NCBI GenBank assembly: GCA_022843175.1
Contig: JALHOE010000034.1
Span: 1-53,693, forward strand
Direction of reading: 5' to 3'
DNA from: Deltaproteobacteria bacterium
GTDB lineage: Bacteria > Myxococcota_A > Polyangia > Polyangiales > JADJMO01
Length of the DNA stretch: 53,693 bases
This document shows, piece by piece, positions 30,986-39,699 of the stretch. The first letter of the stretch is position 1; every line of letters begins with the position of its first letter. Below the pieces are notes generated by a model, which was given only the letters and a program-made list of their open reading frames with translations, was not told the DNA's origin and did no database searches. The translations under genes and the position numbers were made by a program.

Positions 30986-31855
30986 ATGCGCGAGCTGATC
31001 GAGAAGGCCAACGTCCTCCACGAGGCCCTGCCCTACATCCGCCGTTTCCACGGCAAGACGTTCGTCATCAAGTACGGCGGTCACGCGATGATCGAGCCGC
31101 ACCTGCGAGACGGGTTCGCGCGCGACGTCGCGCTCCTCAAATACGTCGGCATCAACCCGGTCGTCGTCCACGGCGGCGGCCCCCAGATCGACCAGATGCT
31201 CGCCGCGATGGGCGTCGTGAGCGAGCGGATTGACGGCCTGCGCGTCACCGACGACCGCACCATGGAGGTCGTCGAGATGGTCCTCGGCGGCAAGCTCAAC
31301 CAAGAGATCGTCTCGCTCGTCTGCCAGCACGGCGGGCGCGCCGTCGGCCTCTCCGGCAAGGACGACGGCTTCATGCGCGGCACGAAGGTCGCCGAGATGA
31401 GGACCAAGAAGGGCGCGCTGGTCGACCCGGGGCGCGTCGGCGAGATCTCGCGCGTCGACCCCACCGTCATCCTCCAGCTGATGGGCGGCGGCTTCATCCC
31501 GGTGATCGCGCCCATCGCGGTCGACGATCGCGGCGAGTCGCTCAACGTCAACGCCGACACGGTCGCGGGCGCGGTCGCCGTCGCGCTCCGGGCCGAGAAG
31601 CTCGTGCTCATGACCGACATCGAGGGCGTGCGCGGCCGCGACAAGGCGCTCGTCCCGTCGCTGACGGCGGCCGAGATCGGGCGCCTGCGCGCCGAGGGCG
31701 TGATCGAGGGCGGCATGATCCCCAAGGTCCAGTGCGGGCTCGACGCGGTCACCGCCGGCGTGGGCAAGGCGCACATCATCGACGGGCGCGTCGAGCACGC
31801 GGTGCTCCTCGAAATCTTCACCGATCAGGGCATCGGCACCGAGATCGTCGGCTGA
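30986..31855 (+). CDS. argB: Acetylglutamate kinase
   Basis: 289 aa, ATG 30986. Second step of arginine synthesis, phosphorylating N-acetyl-L-glutamate with ATP. Amino-acid kinase signatures are FVIKYGGHAM, NPVVVHGGGPQI, GLRVTDDRTMEVVEMVLGGK, VGLSGKDDGFM, LNVNADTVAGAVAVAL, LMTDIEGVRG and GGMIPKVQCGLDAV, all in order. The N-terminal helix (IEKANVLHEALPYIRRFHGK) is of the type that makes hexameric, arginine-inhibited enzymes, so feedback control is likely. Other arg genes are not in the window. It follows the receiver gene by 27 bp. Confidence 0.97.
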   Translation: MRELIEKANVLHEALPYIRRFHGKTFVIKYGGHAMIEPHLRDGFARDVALLKYVGINPVVVHGGGPQIDQMLAAMGVVSERIDGLRVTDDRTMEVVEMVLGGKLNQEIVSLVCQHGGRAVGLSGKDDGFMRGTKVAEMRTKKGALVDPGRVGEISRVDPTVILQLMGGGFIPVIAPIAVDDRGESLNVNADTVAGAVAVALRAEKLVLMTDIEGVRGRDKALVPSLTAAEIGRLRAEGVIEGGMIPKVQCGLDAVTAGVGKAHIIDGRVEHAVLLEIFTDQGIGTEIVG

Positions 31856-31918
31856 CACTGCTGGGCCACCCGCGGAGGCCGAGTGGACGGCCGGCCGCGG
31901 AGCGTCACAGGATACGGC

Positions 31919-32782
31919 ATGATTCAGTGGTACCCGGGCCACATGCGCAAGGCCGTGCGCCTGATGGAGGAGTCGATCGCCGCGCACGACATCGTCATCG
32001 AGGTGCTCGATGCGCGCATGCCGCGGGCGAGCGAGAACCCGGTCGTCACCCAGCTGCGCAAGCACCGCGCGTGCGTGAAGGTCCTCACCAAGAGCGACCT
32101 CGCCGATCCGAAGGTCACCGCGCAGTGGATTCGCTACTTCGAGGAGCACCGGAGCGAGCGCTCCAAGGAGCACCCCGAGGGTCACGTGGCGGCGATCGCG
32201 ATCTCGACCGACAAGCGACAGGAGATCCGCAAGAAGATCCCCGAGCTGTGCAAGAAGCTCGTGCCGCACCGGAGCAAGGCGGGCCGCAACGTGCGCGCGA
32301 TGGTGCTCGGCATCCCCAACGTCGGAAAATCCACGCTCATCAACGTGATCGCCGGGCGCCGGGCGGCCAACGTCGGCGACAAGCCCGCGGTCACCAAGTC
32401 GCAGCAGTACCTCGAGCTCGAGGACAACTTCTCCCTCTCCGACACCCCCGGCATCCTCTGGCCGCGCATCGACGACGAGCGCCACGGGCTCCGCCTCGCG
32501 TTCGCCGGCTCCATCCCCGACACCGCGATCGAGTCCGAGCCGGTCGCGCTGTTCGGCGCCAAGTTCCTCCTCGACCACTACCCACAGCTGGTGGTCGCCC
32601 GCTACAAGCTCGAGTCGGTCCCCGAGAGCGCCGACGCGCTGCTCGACGAGATCGGCCGTCGCCGCGGCGGCCTGCGCGCGGGCGGTGTGATCGATCGCGA
32701 CAAGGCGGCCGACATCCTCATCCACGACTTCCGCAGCGGCGCCCTCGGCCGGATCTCGCTCGAGCTCCCGCCGAAGAAGTAG
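31919..32782 (+). CDS. rbgA: Ribosome-assembly GTPase RbgA/YlqF
   Basis: 287 aa from ATG 31919 (IQWYPGHMRKA, the canonical N-terminus; a GTG-like longer frame exists). It is a circularly permuted GTPase: the G4 motif TKSD (about residue 60) precedes G1 GIPNVGKST (about 137-145), the threonine of PAVTKS, and G3 SDTPGILWP. The C-terminal ANTAR-like RNA-binding helix region ends in GRISLELP. In Bacillus RbgA matures the 50S subunit. It follows argB by 63 bp and converges with the PAP2 gene with a 1-bp gap. Confidence 0.92.
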   Translation: MIQWYPGHMRKAVRLMEESIAAHDIVIEVLDARMPRASENPVVTQLRKHRACVKVLTKSDLADPKVTAQWIRYFEEHRSERSKEHPEGHVAAIAISTDKRQEIRKKIPELCKKLVPHRSKAGRNVRAMVLGIPNVGKSTLINVIAGRRAANVGDKPAVTKSQQYLELEDNFSLSDTPGILWPRIDDERHGLRLAFAGSIPDTAIESEPVALFGAKFLLDHYPQLVVARYKLESVPESADALLDEIGRRRGGLRAGGVIDRDKAADILIHDFRSGALGRISLELPPKK

Positions 32783-32783
32783 T

Positions 32784-33644
32784 TCAGAACGCGCCGAGCA
32801 GCTGCGCGCCGAGCGCGCTGCCGAAGCTCGCGGGCACCACCGCCGCGCGGACCTCTTTCGTCCTCCACGTCCACGAGCCGTAGTGGAGGCCGTACGCGAC
32901 GCCGAAGCCGCTGAGGAGCCCGATCCCGGCGCCGACCACGACGTCGGTCGCCCAGTGGCGGTCCATCCACAGCCGCGTGACGGCGGTCGTGGTCGCGAGC
33001 GTCATTCCGGCGACGCACGTCGCGATGTCGGCGACCTTGCTGTCCCAGAGCTTGAGCTGAAGGTGGTGGGCGCAGGAGAGCGCCGCGCCGGTGAACGCGA
33101 ACGAGGTGTGGCCGCTCGGGAAGCTCGCGTTCGCGCCCGCGAAGCACTTGCCGTGATACTCCGGATCCTTGCGGCACTCGATGGTGTCGGGGCGCTCGCG
33201 GCCGATGAGATAGAGCGGAAAGCGGGTGAGCACGCCGGTGATGCCGGCGCCCATCGCGCTCATCATCTCGATGTTCCACGCGGTCTCGAACGAGCCGCGT
33301 GCGAGCGCGATGCCGGCGTCGATCACCACCGGCTGGAACTGCGGGACGTGCAGGGTGATGTCGGAGAAGAGCTCGAGGCCGTCGCGCTGCTCGCGACGGG
33401 GGAGACGGAACAGCGAGCGTGCGCCCTCGTCGAAGAGGACGGGCCCCGTCCAACCCGCCTCGCGGGGCAGCTTCATCCCGAGCTCGATGTACAGGTTCGC
33501 CGCGAGCAGCACGCCGATCGAGACGTACTCGGCGGCGTGGATCCCGGGGTACCTCTCGGGCCACTTGAAGGACTCCGCTCCGGCCGCCGGCGTCGACAGC
33601 AACGTCGCCACCGCGCCGGGGATCAACGCTCTAACGAAGCTCAC
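32784..33644 (-). CDS. PAP2-family membrane phosphatase, exported
   Basis: 286 aa from GTG 33644, which overlaps the upstream stop (GTGA). A signal peptide (ALIPGAVATLLSTPAAGA) is followed by an extracytoplasmic/membrane domain with the three PAP2 motifs: LIGRERPDT, SFPSGHTSFAFTGA and TRLWMDRHWATDVVVGA, all catalytic Arg/His retained. Extra Cys (IECRKDPEYHGKCFAG, ALSCAHH) may form a disulfide. Such enzymes dephosphorylate phosphatidic acid, undecaprenyl pyrophosphate or related lipids. It is translated together with the lipoprotein upstream. The substrate is unknown. Confidence 0.88.
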   Translation of the reverse strand: MSFVRALIPGAVATLLSTPAAGAESFKWPERYPGIHAAEYVSIGVLLAANLYIELGMKLPREAGWTGPVLFDEGARSLFRLPRREQRDGLELFSDITLHVPQFQPVVIDAGIALARGSFETAWNIEMMSAMGAGITGVLTRFPLYLIGRERPDTIECRKDPEYHGKCFAGANASFPSGHTSFAFTGAALSCAHHLQLKLWDSKVADIATCVAGMTLATTTAVTRLWMDRHWATDVVVGAGIGLLSGFGVAYGLHYGSWTWRTKEVRAAVVPASFGSALGAQLLGAF

Positions 33645-34255
33645 TTCTTCTTGAAGATGAGCTTGCCCTTCTTCGGATCGCTCATCGCGACCGTGCTCTC
33701 GTCGGTGACGTCGACGACGACCTCTTTGGGCAGGGTCTTCATCGGCTTCTTGCCCTCGTCCTTGCCCTCGGGTGTGAGGGTGAGCTTGTCGTCCGCCTCG
33801 AGCGCGATCTTGAACTTCACCTTGTTGTAGACGACCTCTTTGTCCTTCTCCTTGCCGAAGGAGACCCACCACCAATCGCCCTTGGCGTCCTTCTCGAAGC
33901 GGATGCCCTCGCCCGCGGCCGCGACCTCCGCCTCCTTCTTGCAGGCGTCGAGCTTCTTCTCGTCCTTCTTCGCGGTCTTGGCGCAGGCCTCGTCGGCGAG
34001 CTTCTTTGCGTCCGGGCTGTCTGCGAGGGAGAACATGAAGACCGCGCCCTCGGCGGTGACGACCTCCTTGGCCGTCTTCTTCTTCGGCGGCGGCTCGTCC
34101 TTCTTCTTCGGGGGCGCCTCGGTCGTGGTGGGCGGGGGCGCATCGGGCGTCTCGACCTTGGTGGCGGTGACCGTCGACTCGGCGGTCTTCGGTTCCTCCT
34201 TGGTGCCGCCGCAGGCGACGAGGGAGGCACAGAGCATGACGAAGAGGGTTCGCAT
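33641..34255 (-). CDS. Lys/Pro-rich lipoprotein coupled to PAP2 phosphatase
   Basis: 204 aa, ATG 34255. Lipobox SLVAC (Cys15). A Thr/Pro/Lys linker (about 20-65) leads to a charged domain (AVFMFSLADSPDAKKLADEA, RFEKDAKGDWWWVSFGKEKD, KEVVVDVTDESTVAMSDPKK). It resembles other K/E-rich lipoproteins of this genome. The stop overlaps the PAP2 start by 4 nt, so the two are coupled, perhaps a lipid phosphatase and a surface partner. It is divergent from the large kinase gene with 30 bp between starts. Function unknown. Confidence 0.78.
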   Translation of the reverse strand: MRTLFVMLCASLVACGGTKEEPKTAESTVTATKVETPDAPPPTTTEAPPKKKDEPPPKKKTAKEVVTAEGAVFMFSLADSPDAKKLADEACAKTAKKDEKKLDACKKEAEVAAAGEGIRFEKDAKGDWWWVSFGKEKDKEVVYNKVKFKIALEADDKLTLTPEGKDEGKKPMKTLPKEVVVDVTDESTVAMSDPKKGKLIFKKK

Positions 34256-34285
34256 GGCGCCTACTCTACCTATACTCGGTGCGGG

Positions 34286-36505
34286 ATGGGCGACCGCACC
34301 ATCGCGACCGCACCGACCGAGGCGCTGACCGCCGACGAGCTCGCGCCCGGCGTGCTGTTCGCCGACCGGTACGAGGTGCGCGCGATGCTCGGTCAGGGCG
34401 GCATGGGCGCGGTGCATCGCGTGCTCGACCAAGAGCTCGGCGAGGAGATCGCGCTCAAGGTGCTCAAGCCCGAGGTCGCCGCGGTCGAGGGCGCGCTCGA
34501 GCGGTTTCGCCGCGAGGTGAAGCTCGCGCGCCGGGTCACCCACGTGAACGTCGCGCGCACCTACGACCTCGGCTCGTTCGCGGGCGTCCGCTACCTCACG
34601 ATGGAGCTCATCGCGGGCGAGCCGCTGTCGCATCGGGTCCGCGCCGCGCGCCTGCCGCTCGGCGAGGCGCTGCGAATCATCGCCGAGATCGCGCGCGGAC
34701 TCGCCGCTGCGCACGCGGCCGGCGTCGTCCATCGCGATCTCAAGCCGGACAACGTCATGCTCGCCGGTCAACGCGTCGCGATCACCGACTTCGGCATCGC
34801 GCGGCTCGCGGAGGGCACCGAGCACAACCGCACCGTCGGCGTGGCGCTCGGCACCCCGGCGTACATGGCGCCGGAGCAGGTCGAGGGACGCGATCTCGAC
34901 GGGCGCGCCGACGTGTACGCGCTCGGCATCGTCCTCCACGAGCTGCTCACCGGCCGGCTCCCCTTCACCGGCGACACGCCGTGGGCCCTGGCCGCAGCGC
35001 GCCTCGAGGACCGACCGATCGATCCCCGCGCGCTCGAGCCCAACGTCCCCGCCAACGTGGCCGAGCTGGTGATCGCCGCGCTCGCCCGCCGGCGTGAGCA
35101 GCGGCTCGACGCGGCGCAATTCGTCGCGCGCCTCGACGCGATCCGCGGGCAGGTCGCCGAGCCCGCCTACGTCACGCCCGCGCGCGGCGGCGAGCGGTCG
35201 ATGGTCACCCCGTCCGTGCGCACCGTCGGGCTCTCCCCGCTCTCGGGCAACGAGGCGCTCGCGCGCGACATCGCCACCGCCCTGGCCACGGCGCTCGCGA
35301 AGGTGCGCGGGGTGCAGGTGCTGATGGGAGAGCGCGGCGATCTCTCGCTGGTCGGCTCGGCGCGCGTGTCCGGGGCGCGCGCGCGCGTCGGCGTGTCGCT
35401 CGTCGACAGCGCCACCGGCGCCCAGGTGTGGGCCGAGGACTTCAACGGGACGCTCGAAGACCCGTTCGCGCTCGAGGACGCGGTGTCGACCGGGGTCGTC
35501 GCCGCGGTGCGTGCGCGCGCATCGCGCGACACCGGCCCCGCGAACGACACGGTGCGCAACACGCTGACCCGCGCGCGCGAGCTCATGCGTTGGTACACGC
35601 ACGACAACCTGAAGCGCGCGATCGACATGCTCCGCGCCGCCCACGCCGACACGCCCGACGATCCGCACATCATGAGCGTCCTCGGCGCGGCCCTGGTGCG
35701 CGCGTCGCGCAACGCCGGCGGCACCGACCCGTCGCTGCTCGCCGAGGCCGAGGAGATGACGCTGCGCGCGCTCGCCCTCGATCCCACCAACGGCGAGACG
35801 TTCCTCACCATCGGCACGCTGCGCGCGTCGAAGGGTGAGCTGCGCGCCGCCGTGCGCGCGTTCGAGGAGGCCACGCAACGGTCGCCGCGCCTCGCCGAGC
35901 CGCACGCCTGGCTCGGACGGCTGCTCTTCGAGTCGGGCCGCGTCGACGAGGGCGAGCGACGCATCGAGCACGCGCTCAAGCTCGACCCCGAGTCGGTGCA
36001 GGCGATCGGCGAGCGAATCCGCATCTGGGGCCTCACCGGCCGGCACGAGAAGGCGGTCGCCACCGTCGAGGCCATGCCCTCGCTCGGCTCGGTCTACCTC
36101 CGGAGCCGCCTCGCGTTCTGGCACCGCGACCGAGCCCTCGCCGCGAGCACCGCGCAAATCATCGCAGACAACCCGGAGAGCAGCGGCGAGCTCACCCTTC
36201 GCTACTTCGCGCCGGTGCTCCTCGGCATCGTCGCGGGCGACGTCCCGACCGAGCCCGCGCGCGCGTGCGCCGCGGCGATGGCGCGCGGGCGTGCGAGCGG
36301 CTCCATGCAGGCCGTCACGCTCGACCTCTTGCTCGTCGCCGGCCTGCACGAGGAGGCGCTCGAGCTGCTCGCGGCGAACGCGACGGAGCTCCTCGACCTC
36401 GGCTGGATGGACCACTGCCCGCTCACCGAGCCGATTCGGGACGACGCGCGGTTCGGCGTCGCGCGCGCAGTGATGGCGGGACGGGCCGCGGAGCTATGGA
36501 AGTGA
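34286..36505 (+). CDS. Ser/Thr kinase fused to TolB/FlgO-like and TPR segments
   Basis: 739 aa, ATG 34286. The kinase domain spans about residues 28-290: YEVRAMLGQGGMGAVHRVL, IALKVLKPE, VVHRDLKPDNVML, ITDFGIARL, AYMAPEQVEG, all catalytic residues present. Residues about 310-430 (VRTVGLSPLSGNEALARDIA, VGVSLVDSATGAQVWAEDFN) match the TolB-like/adenylate-cyclase-associated module that often follows such kinases. Residues about 440-739 are TPR repeats (EMTLRALALDPTNGETFLTI, EPHAWLGRLLFESGRVDEGE). There is no transmembrane helix. Likely a cytosolic signalling scaffold that binds protein partners through TPRs. Its 3' end overlaps the convergent PEP-domain gene by 12 bp. Confidence 0.92.
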   Translation: MGDRTIATAPTEALTADELAPGVLFADRYEVRAMLGQGGMGAVHRVLDQELGEEIALKVLKPEVAAVEGALERFRREVKLARRVTHVNVARTYDLGSFAGVRYLTMELIAGEPLSHRVRAARLPLGEALRIIAEIARGLAAAHAAGVVHRDLKPDNVMLAGQRVAITDFGIARLAEGTEHNRTVGVALGTPAYMAPEQVEGRDLDGRADVYALGIVLHELLTGRLPFTGDTPWALAAARLEDRPIDPRALEPNVPANVAELVIAALARRREQRLDAAQFVARLDAIRGQVAEPAYVTPARGGERSMVTPSVRTVGLSPLSGNEALARDIATALATALAKVRGVQVLMGERGDLSLVGSARVSGARARVGVSLVDSATGAQVWAEDFNGTLEDPFALEDAVSTGVVAAVRARASRDTGPANDTVRNTLTRARELMRWYTHDNLKRAIDMLRAAHADTPDDPHIMSVLGAALVRASRNAGGTDPSLLAEAEEMTLRALALDPTNGETFLTIGTLRASKGELRAAVRAFEEATQRSPRLAEPHAWLGRLLFESGRVDEGERRIEHALKLDPESVQAIGERIRIWGLTGRHEKAVATVEAMPSLGSVYLRSRLAFWHRDRALAASTAQIIADNPESSGELTLRYFAPVLLGIVAGDVPTEPARACAAAMARGRASGSMQAVTLDLLLVAGLHEEALELLAANATELLDLGWMDHCPLTEPIRDDARFGVARAVMAGRAAELWK

Positions 36506-37276
36506 GCGCGTGATCGGGCGCCGCTGCAGGAGCCAGATCTTTCGCTCGTAGAACGCCCACTCGACGTCGTGCGGATCGCTCCACACGCGGTCGCACTGGT
36601 CGGCGAGCGCGCAGATGGCCGCGATCGTCTCGGGGTCGAGGCAGGACCGCGCGCGCAGCTCGTCGAGCGGGTGCTCCTCGGTGCCCTCGCTGGTCATCCG
36701 GATCGCGACCGGCTTGTCGCCGACGGTGTGCTCGAGCACCTCGCCGCTCCGCGCGACCCGCGCGCGATCGGGATCGACGAGCCCGGACACCACGGCCTCA
36801 CCGAGGCCCCACGCGCCCTCGATGAGCCGCTCGTCGGCGCCGGTGACCGGGTGGCGCGTGAAGAGCACGCCGGCGCGCTCGGCGTCGACCATGCGCTGCA
36901 CCACGACCGCGATGCGCGGCGCCTCGTCGACCCCCATTCGCGCGCGATACGCCCGCGCGGCCGGCGTGCGTGCCGAGGCGTGCACGCGGTGGATCGCCGA
37001 GACGAGCTCCTCGTGGGTACGCACGCCGAGCACCGTGAGGTGCTGACCGGCAAAGCTCGCGGTCCTGCCGTCTTCGCCGATCGCCGATGACCTCACGGCG
37101 ACCGGGCCCGAGAGCTCGAGCGCGACGGCGGCACCGGCGACGATCGCGTCGACGGCCTCCGCCTCGATCGCGTGCCCATCCGGCACCGGCAGCCCGGCGG
37201 CCATCGAACGCGCGAGCTGCGCGGCCTTGCCGCCAAAGCGGCGATCGTCCCCGGCGTCGAGCAGGCGCGTGATCAC
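36494..37276 (-). CDS. PEP/pyruvate-binding (PPDK_N) ATP-grasp subunit of split phosphotransferase
   Basis: 260 aa from GTG 37276, overlapping the previous stop (GTGA). The PEP-synthase/PPDK N-terminal fold is evident: DDRRFGGKAAQLARSMAAGL, PVAVRSSAIGEDGRTASFAG, IAVVVQRMVDAERAGVLFTR, LIEGAWGLGEAVVSG and VEWAFYERKIWLLQRRPIT. This domain uses ATP to phosphorylate the swivelling histidine, here on the protein encoded just upstream. At 260 residues it is shorter than the usual 320-340; the N-terminal part is compressed. The pair resembles the two-protein split of phenylphosphate synthase more than single-chain PEP synthase. The target substrate is unknown. Confidence 0.88.
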   Translation of the reverse strand: MITRLLDAGDDRRFGGKAAQLARSMAAGLPVPDGHAIEAEAVDAIVAGAAVALELSGPVAVRSSAIGEDGRTASFAGQHLTVLGVRTHEELVSAIHRVHASARTPAARAYRARMGVDEAPRIAVVVQRMVDAERAGVLFTRHPVTGADERLIEGAWGLGEAVVSGLVDPDRARVARSGEVLEHTVGDKPVAIRMTSEGTEEHPLDELRARSCLDPETIAAICALADQCDRVWSDPHDVEWAFYERKIWLLQRRPITRSLP

Positions 37277-38940
37277 GCGAGCACCCGGACCAGGCCGCTC
37301 CCGCCGTCCACCTCGACGCGCGAGCCCTCGCGAATTTCGCTGGTGGCGCCGCGGGCGCCGACCACCGCGGGAATGCCATACTCGCGGCTGATGATCGCCG
37401 GGTGCGAGAGGAGGCCACCGCGATCGGTGACGATCGCGCCGAGCAGCGGCAGGACGACGTTGTAGGTCGGCGACGTGATCGGCGCGATCAGCACGTCTCC
37501 GGGGCGCACCCGATCGAAGTCCGTCGCGGTGCGGACGATGCGCGCGGTGCCGGTGTATTTGCCGGGGCTCGCGCCGACGCCCTGGAGCGAGCGGGGGTCG
37601 GTCGAGGCGTCCTCGTTCAACATGCCGATGTAGACGTCGAAGGCGCGGGCGATGCGGCCGGCCGCGCCGGGGATCCACTCCGACGGCGGCGGCTTGCCGG
37701 GCGTGCCTCCGATGAACTGCGGCGCCGCGGTGACCGAGCCCTCCGCGCGCCACGCCGCGCGCTCGGCGAGCTCGCCGGCGCCGACGGCGGGCCGGCCGAG
37801 GAGCAGCGACTCGAGCTCGCCCGAAGACAGCTCGAAGACGTGATCGAGCGCGCGGATCGCGCCGCGCTCGACGAGCCGCTTGCCGGCCTCGATGAACGCG
37901 CGGCGCGCGAGGCCGAGCGACCACCAGTCGATCGCCATGCGCGCGTCGCGCAGGCCGTACACGCTGCGGGCCTCTTCGAGGAGGGCGTCGAACTCGGCGC
38001 GATGGGCCGCGGGCACGCGCTCGCGCAGCTTGCTCGGGTCGGCGACGGCGCGCGGGCTCTGTCCGGCGAGCCGCGCGCGGAGCGTCGCGATGAGGGTCGC
38101 CGGGACCTCGATCGCGCGACGGTCGGTGAGGTCGTGACCGCCGACGAGCCGGTCGCCATGGCGTGCGAGCCAAGCCTCGACCGCGGGGCCCACCGGAGCC
38201 GGCGCGCTCCTCAGGCGGGCGAGGATCGCCGCCGCGTCGTCCCCCCCCTCGACGTCGCCGAGCAGCGAGGGATCGCCGCGGAGCGACGTGGCGACCCGAT
38301 CGACGTCGGTGACCGCCGAGACCGACTCCGGCGAGGACCCGCGCAGCAGCTCGATCGCCTCGGGCGCCGCGCAGCCGGTCCAGTCGCGCGCGTGGACGAT
38401 GAAGTCGCCGACGGGCAGCATCGCCGACGAGGCGCGATAGAAGTGATCGTGCATCGCCTCCTTGAGCAACGTGAGGAGGCGCGCGAGGTGTGCGACGAGG
38501 CCGGCGTCGTCGAACGCTTCGATCGGCTCCCTGCCGAGCGCGCCGAGGCGCTCCTCGAACCGCGGCAGCACCTCCTCCACGAAGGCGCGCCGGTCTTCGC
38601 GCCATGGCTTCTCGATGAGCACCTGTTCCGCGCGCGCGCGACGCTTTCGCAGCGCGGGGTGAAGCCGAAGGAGCAGAGAGAAGATCAGCTTCGGCGGCGT
38701 GCCCTTCGCGTCCGGCGGCGCTCCGAGCGGGCGCACCGCGATGTAGGGGAAGCCCTCGATCGCGCGGTACTCGATGGTGTCGAGCAGCGCTCCGTACCGC
38801 GCGAACCCCTCCCGGAAGCCCGCGGCGTACGACTGCTCCATGAGCTCGTTCAGCCAGCGCGAGCGCGGGCGCTGGCAGTGCGTGACGTCGAGCATCCACA
38901 CGCCGGGGCCCGGCGCCACGAACTTTCGCTGCTCTCCCAT
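37273..38940 (-). CDS. Acceptor plus swivelling-His subunit of split PEP-utilising phosphotransferase
   Basis: 555 aa, ATG 38940, with an excellent GGGAGGA Shine-Dalgarno; the ATG shares a base with the TetR stop (TAATG). The C-terminal 100 residues are the mobile phosphohistidine domain of PEP-utilising enzymes: GKYTGTARIVRTATDFDRVR, GDVLIAPITSPTYNVVLPLL, GAIVTDRGGLLSHPAIISRE, YGIPAVVG, with the catalytic His at about 513. The first 450 residues (FVAPGPGVWMLDVTHCQRPR and onward) are mostly helical and probably bind the acceptor, as in rifampin phosphotransferase or phenylphosphate synthase subunit 1. With the ATP-grasp protein downstream it should move phosphate from ATP to an unknown small molecule. 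Regulated by the TetR gene in the same operon. Confidence 0.85.
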   Translation of the reverse strand: MGEQRKFVAPGPGVWMLDVTHCQRPRSRWLNELMEQSYAAGFREGFARYGALLDTIEYRAIEGFPYIAVRPLGAPPDAKGTPPKLIFSLLLRLHPALRKRRARAEQVLIEKPWREDRRAFVEEVLPRFEERLGALGREPIEAFDDAGLVAHLARLLTLLKEAMHDHFYRASSAMLPVGDFIVHARDWTGCAAPEAIELLRGSSPESVSAVTDVDRVATSLRGDPSLLGDVEGGDDAAAILARLRSAPAPVGPAVEAWLARHGDRLVGGHDLTDRRAIEVPATLIATLRARLAGQSPRAVADPSKLRERVPAAHRAEFDALLEEARSVYGLRDARMAIDWWSLGLARRAFIEAGKRLVERGAIRALDHVFELSSGELESLLLGRPAVGAGELAERAAWRAEGSVTAAPQFIGGTPGKPPPSEWIPGAAGRIARAFDVYIGMLNEDASTDPRSLQGVGASPGKYTGTARIVRTATDFDRVRPGDVLIAPITSPTYNVVLPLLGAIVTDRGGLLSHPAIISREYGIPAVVGARGATSEIREGSRVEVDGGSGLVRVLA

Positions 38941-39599
38941 TACTTCCTCCCTTGCTCGCGAAGGCGCTCGGCCCTCGCGCGTAGTTTCTCGTCGACGATG
39001 GTGCGCGCGCCGTTCTTCTTCTCCCGCCGGAGGGCCGAGAGCATGGCCCGCACCGCCCACGCCATCGCGAAGCCGGCGCGCTCGGGATCGATGCCGTGCA
39101 CGTCGGTCATCTCGAACCACGACTCGGCCCGCATGAGCGTGAGGAACAGCGCCTTGATCGCGTCGGCGTCCTTCTTCTCGAGGTGCGCGGCCGGCTCCTC
39201 GAGCAGCGCGCGCATGCGATCGACGCGCCGCTTGCGGCCGTGCTCGCGCACCTCGCGCGACGCACCGCTCCGCAACGCGGCGCGGAGCATCTCGGGGTTC
39301 TCCTGGAAGTACTGCGCGGTCGCGACCGCGCCGGCCGGGAGGTCCTCGGGATCGTCTGGGAAGGTCGGGCCGCGGAACTGCTCGGAGACCCGCGCTGCGA
39401 TCGCCGCGACCAGCGCCTCGCGGTTGGGGAAGTTGCGGTAGACGGTGGGCTCGGAGACGCCGGCGCGCTCGGCCACCCGCGCGAAGGAGAGCGGCTCGTC
39501 GCCGTGGCTCCCCACCAGGGCCACCGCGGCGTCGAGGATGAGGGTGCGGGTCTGCTGCGCCTGCGCCTCGCGCAGGGTGCGGTCGTAGGTACGAACCAT
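38940..39599 (-). CDS. TetR/AcrR-family repressor
   Basis: 219 aa from ATG 39599; upstream in-frame ATGs at 39644 and near 39620 fall inside palindromic operator-like DNA and are unlikely. The N-terminal helix-turn-helix is typical: RTLILDAAVALVGSHGDEPL, SFARVAERAGVSEPTVYRNF, PNREALVAAIAARV. The C-terminal ligand domain (about 70-219) is variable, as expected. TetR proteins repress until a small molecule binds. The stop overlaps the phosphotransferase start (TAATG), so it probably controls its own operon and may sense the substrate of that enzyme. Confidence 0.92.
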   Translation of the reverse strand: MVRTYDRTLREAQAQQTRTLILDAAVALVGSHGDEPLSFARVAERAGVSEPTVYRNFPNREALVAAIAARVSEQFRGPTFPDDPEDLPAGAVATAQYFQENPEMLRAALRSGASREVREHGRKRRVDRMRALLEEPAAHLEKKDADAIKALFLTLMRAESWFEMTDVHGIDPERAGFAMAWAVRAMLSALRREKKNGARTIVDEKLRARAERLREQGRK

Positions 39600-39618
39600 T
39601 TGATGAGTGAGTCTACCC

Positions 39619-39645
39619 ATTGATGACAGCGTTACCATCATCAAT
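39619..39645. promoter_or_regulatory. Operator-like palindrome upstream of tetR
   Basis: ATTGATGA-11 nt-TCATCAAT is a perfect 8-bp-arm inverted repeat 20-46 bp before the TetR start, in unusually AT-rich DNA. A further TTGATGA half-site lies at 39600-39606. This is the size and position expected for a TetR operator that autoregulates the operon. Confidence 0.6.
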
Positions 39646-39655
39646 TAGGCAGACA

Positions 39656-39670
39656 CCAATATCAAATTGG
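39656..39670. promoter_or_regulatory. Second AT-rich palindrome upstream of tetR
   Basis: CCAAT-ATCAA-ATTGG is a perfect 5-bp-arm inverted repeat 10 bp beyond the first palindrome. It may be part of the promoter or a second operator. It also lies 30 bp after the stop of the minus-strand pilT-like gene at 39700. Confidence 0.4.
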
Positions 39671-39699
39671 GACCGCCGTCGACCGGAGGACGGAGGACG

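Noticed and set aside
30914-32725. 603-aa minus-strand ORF opposite argB and rbgA
   Set aside because: Antisense to two confident core genes; no recognisable domain.
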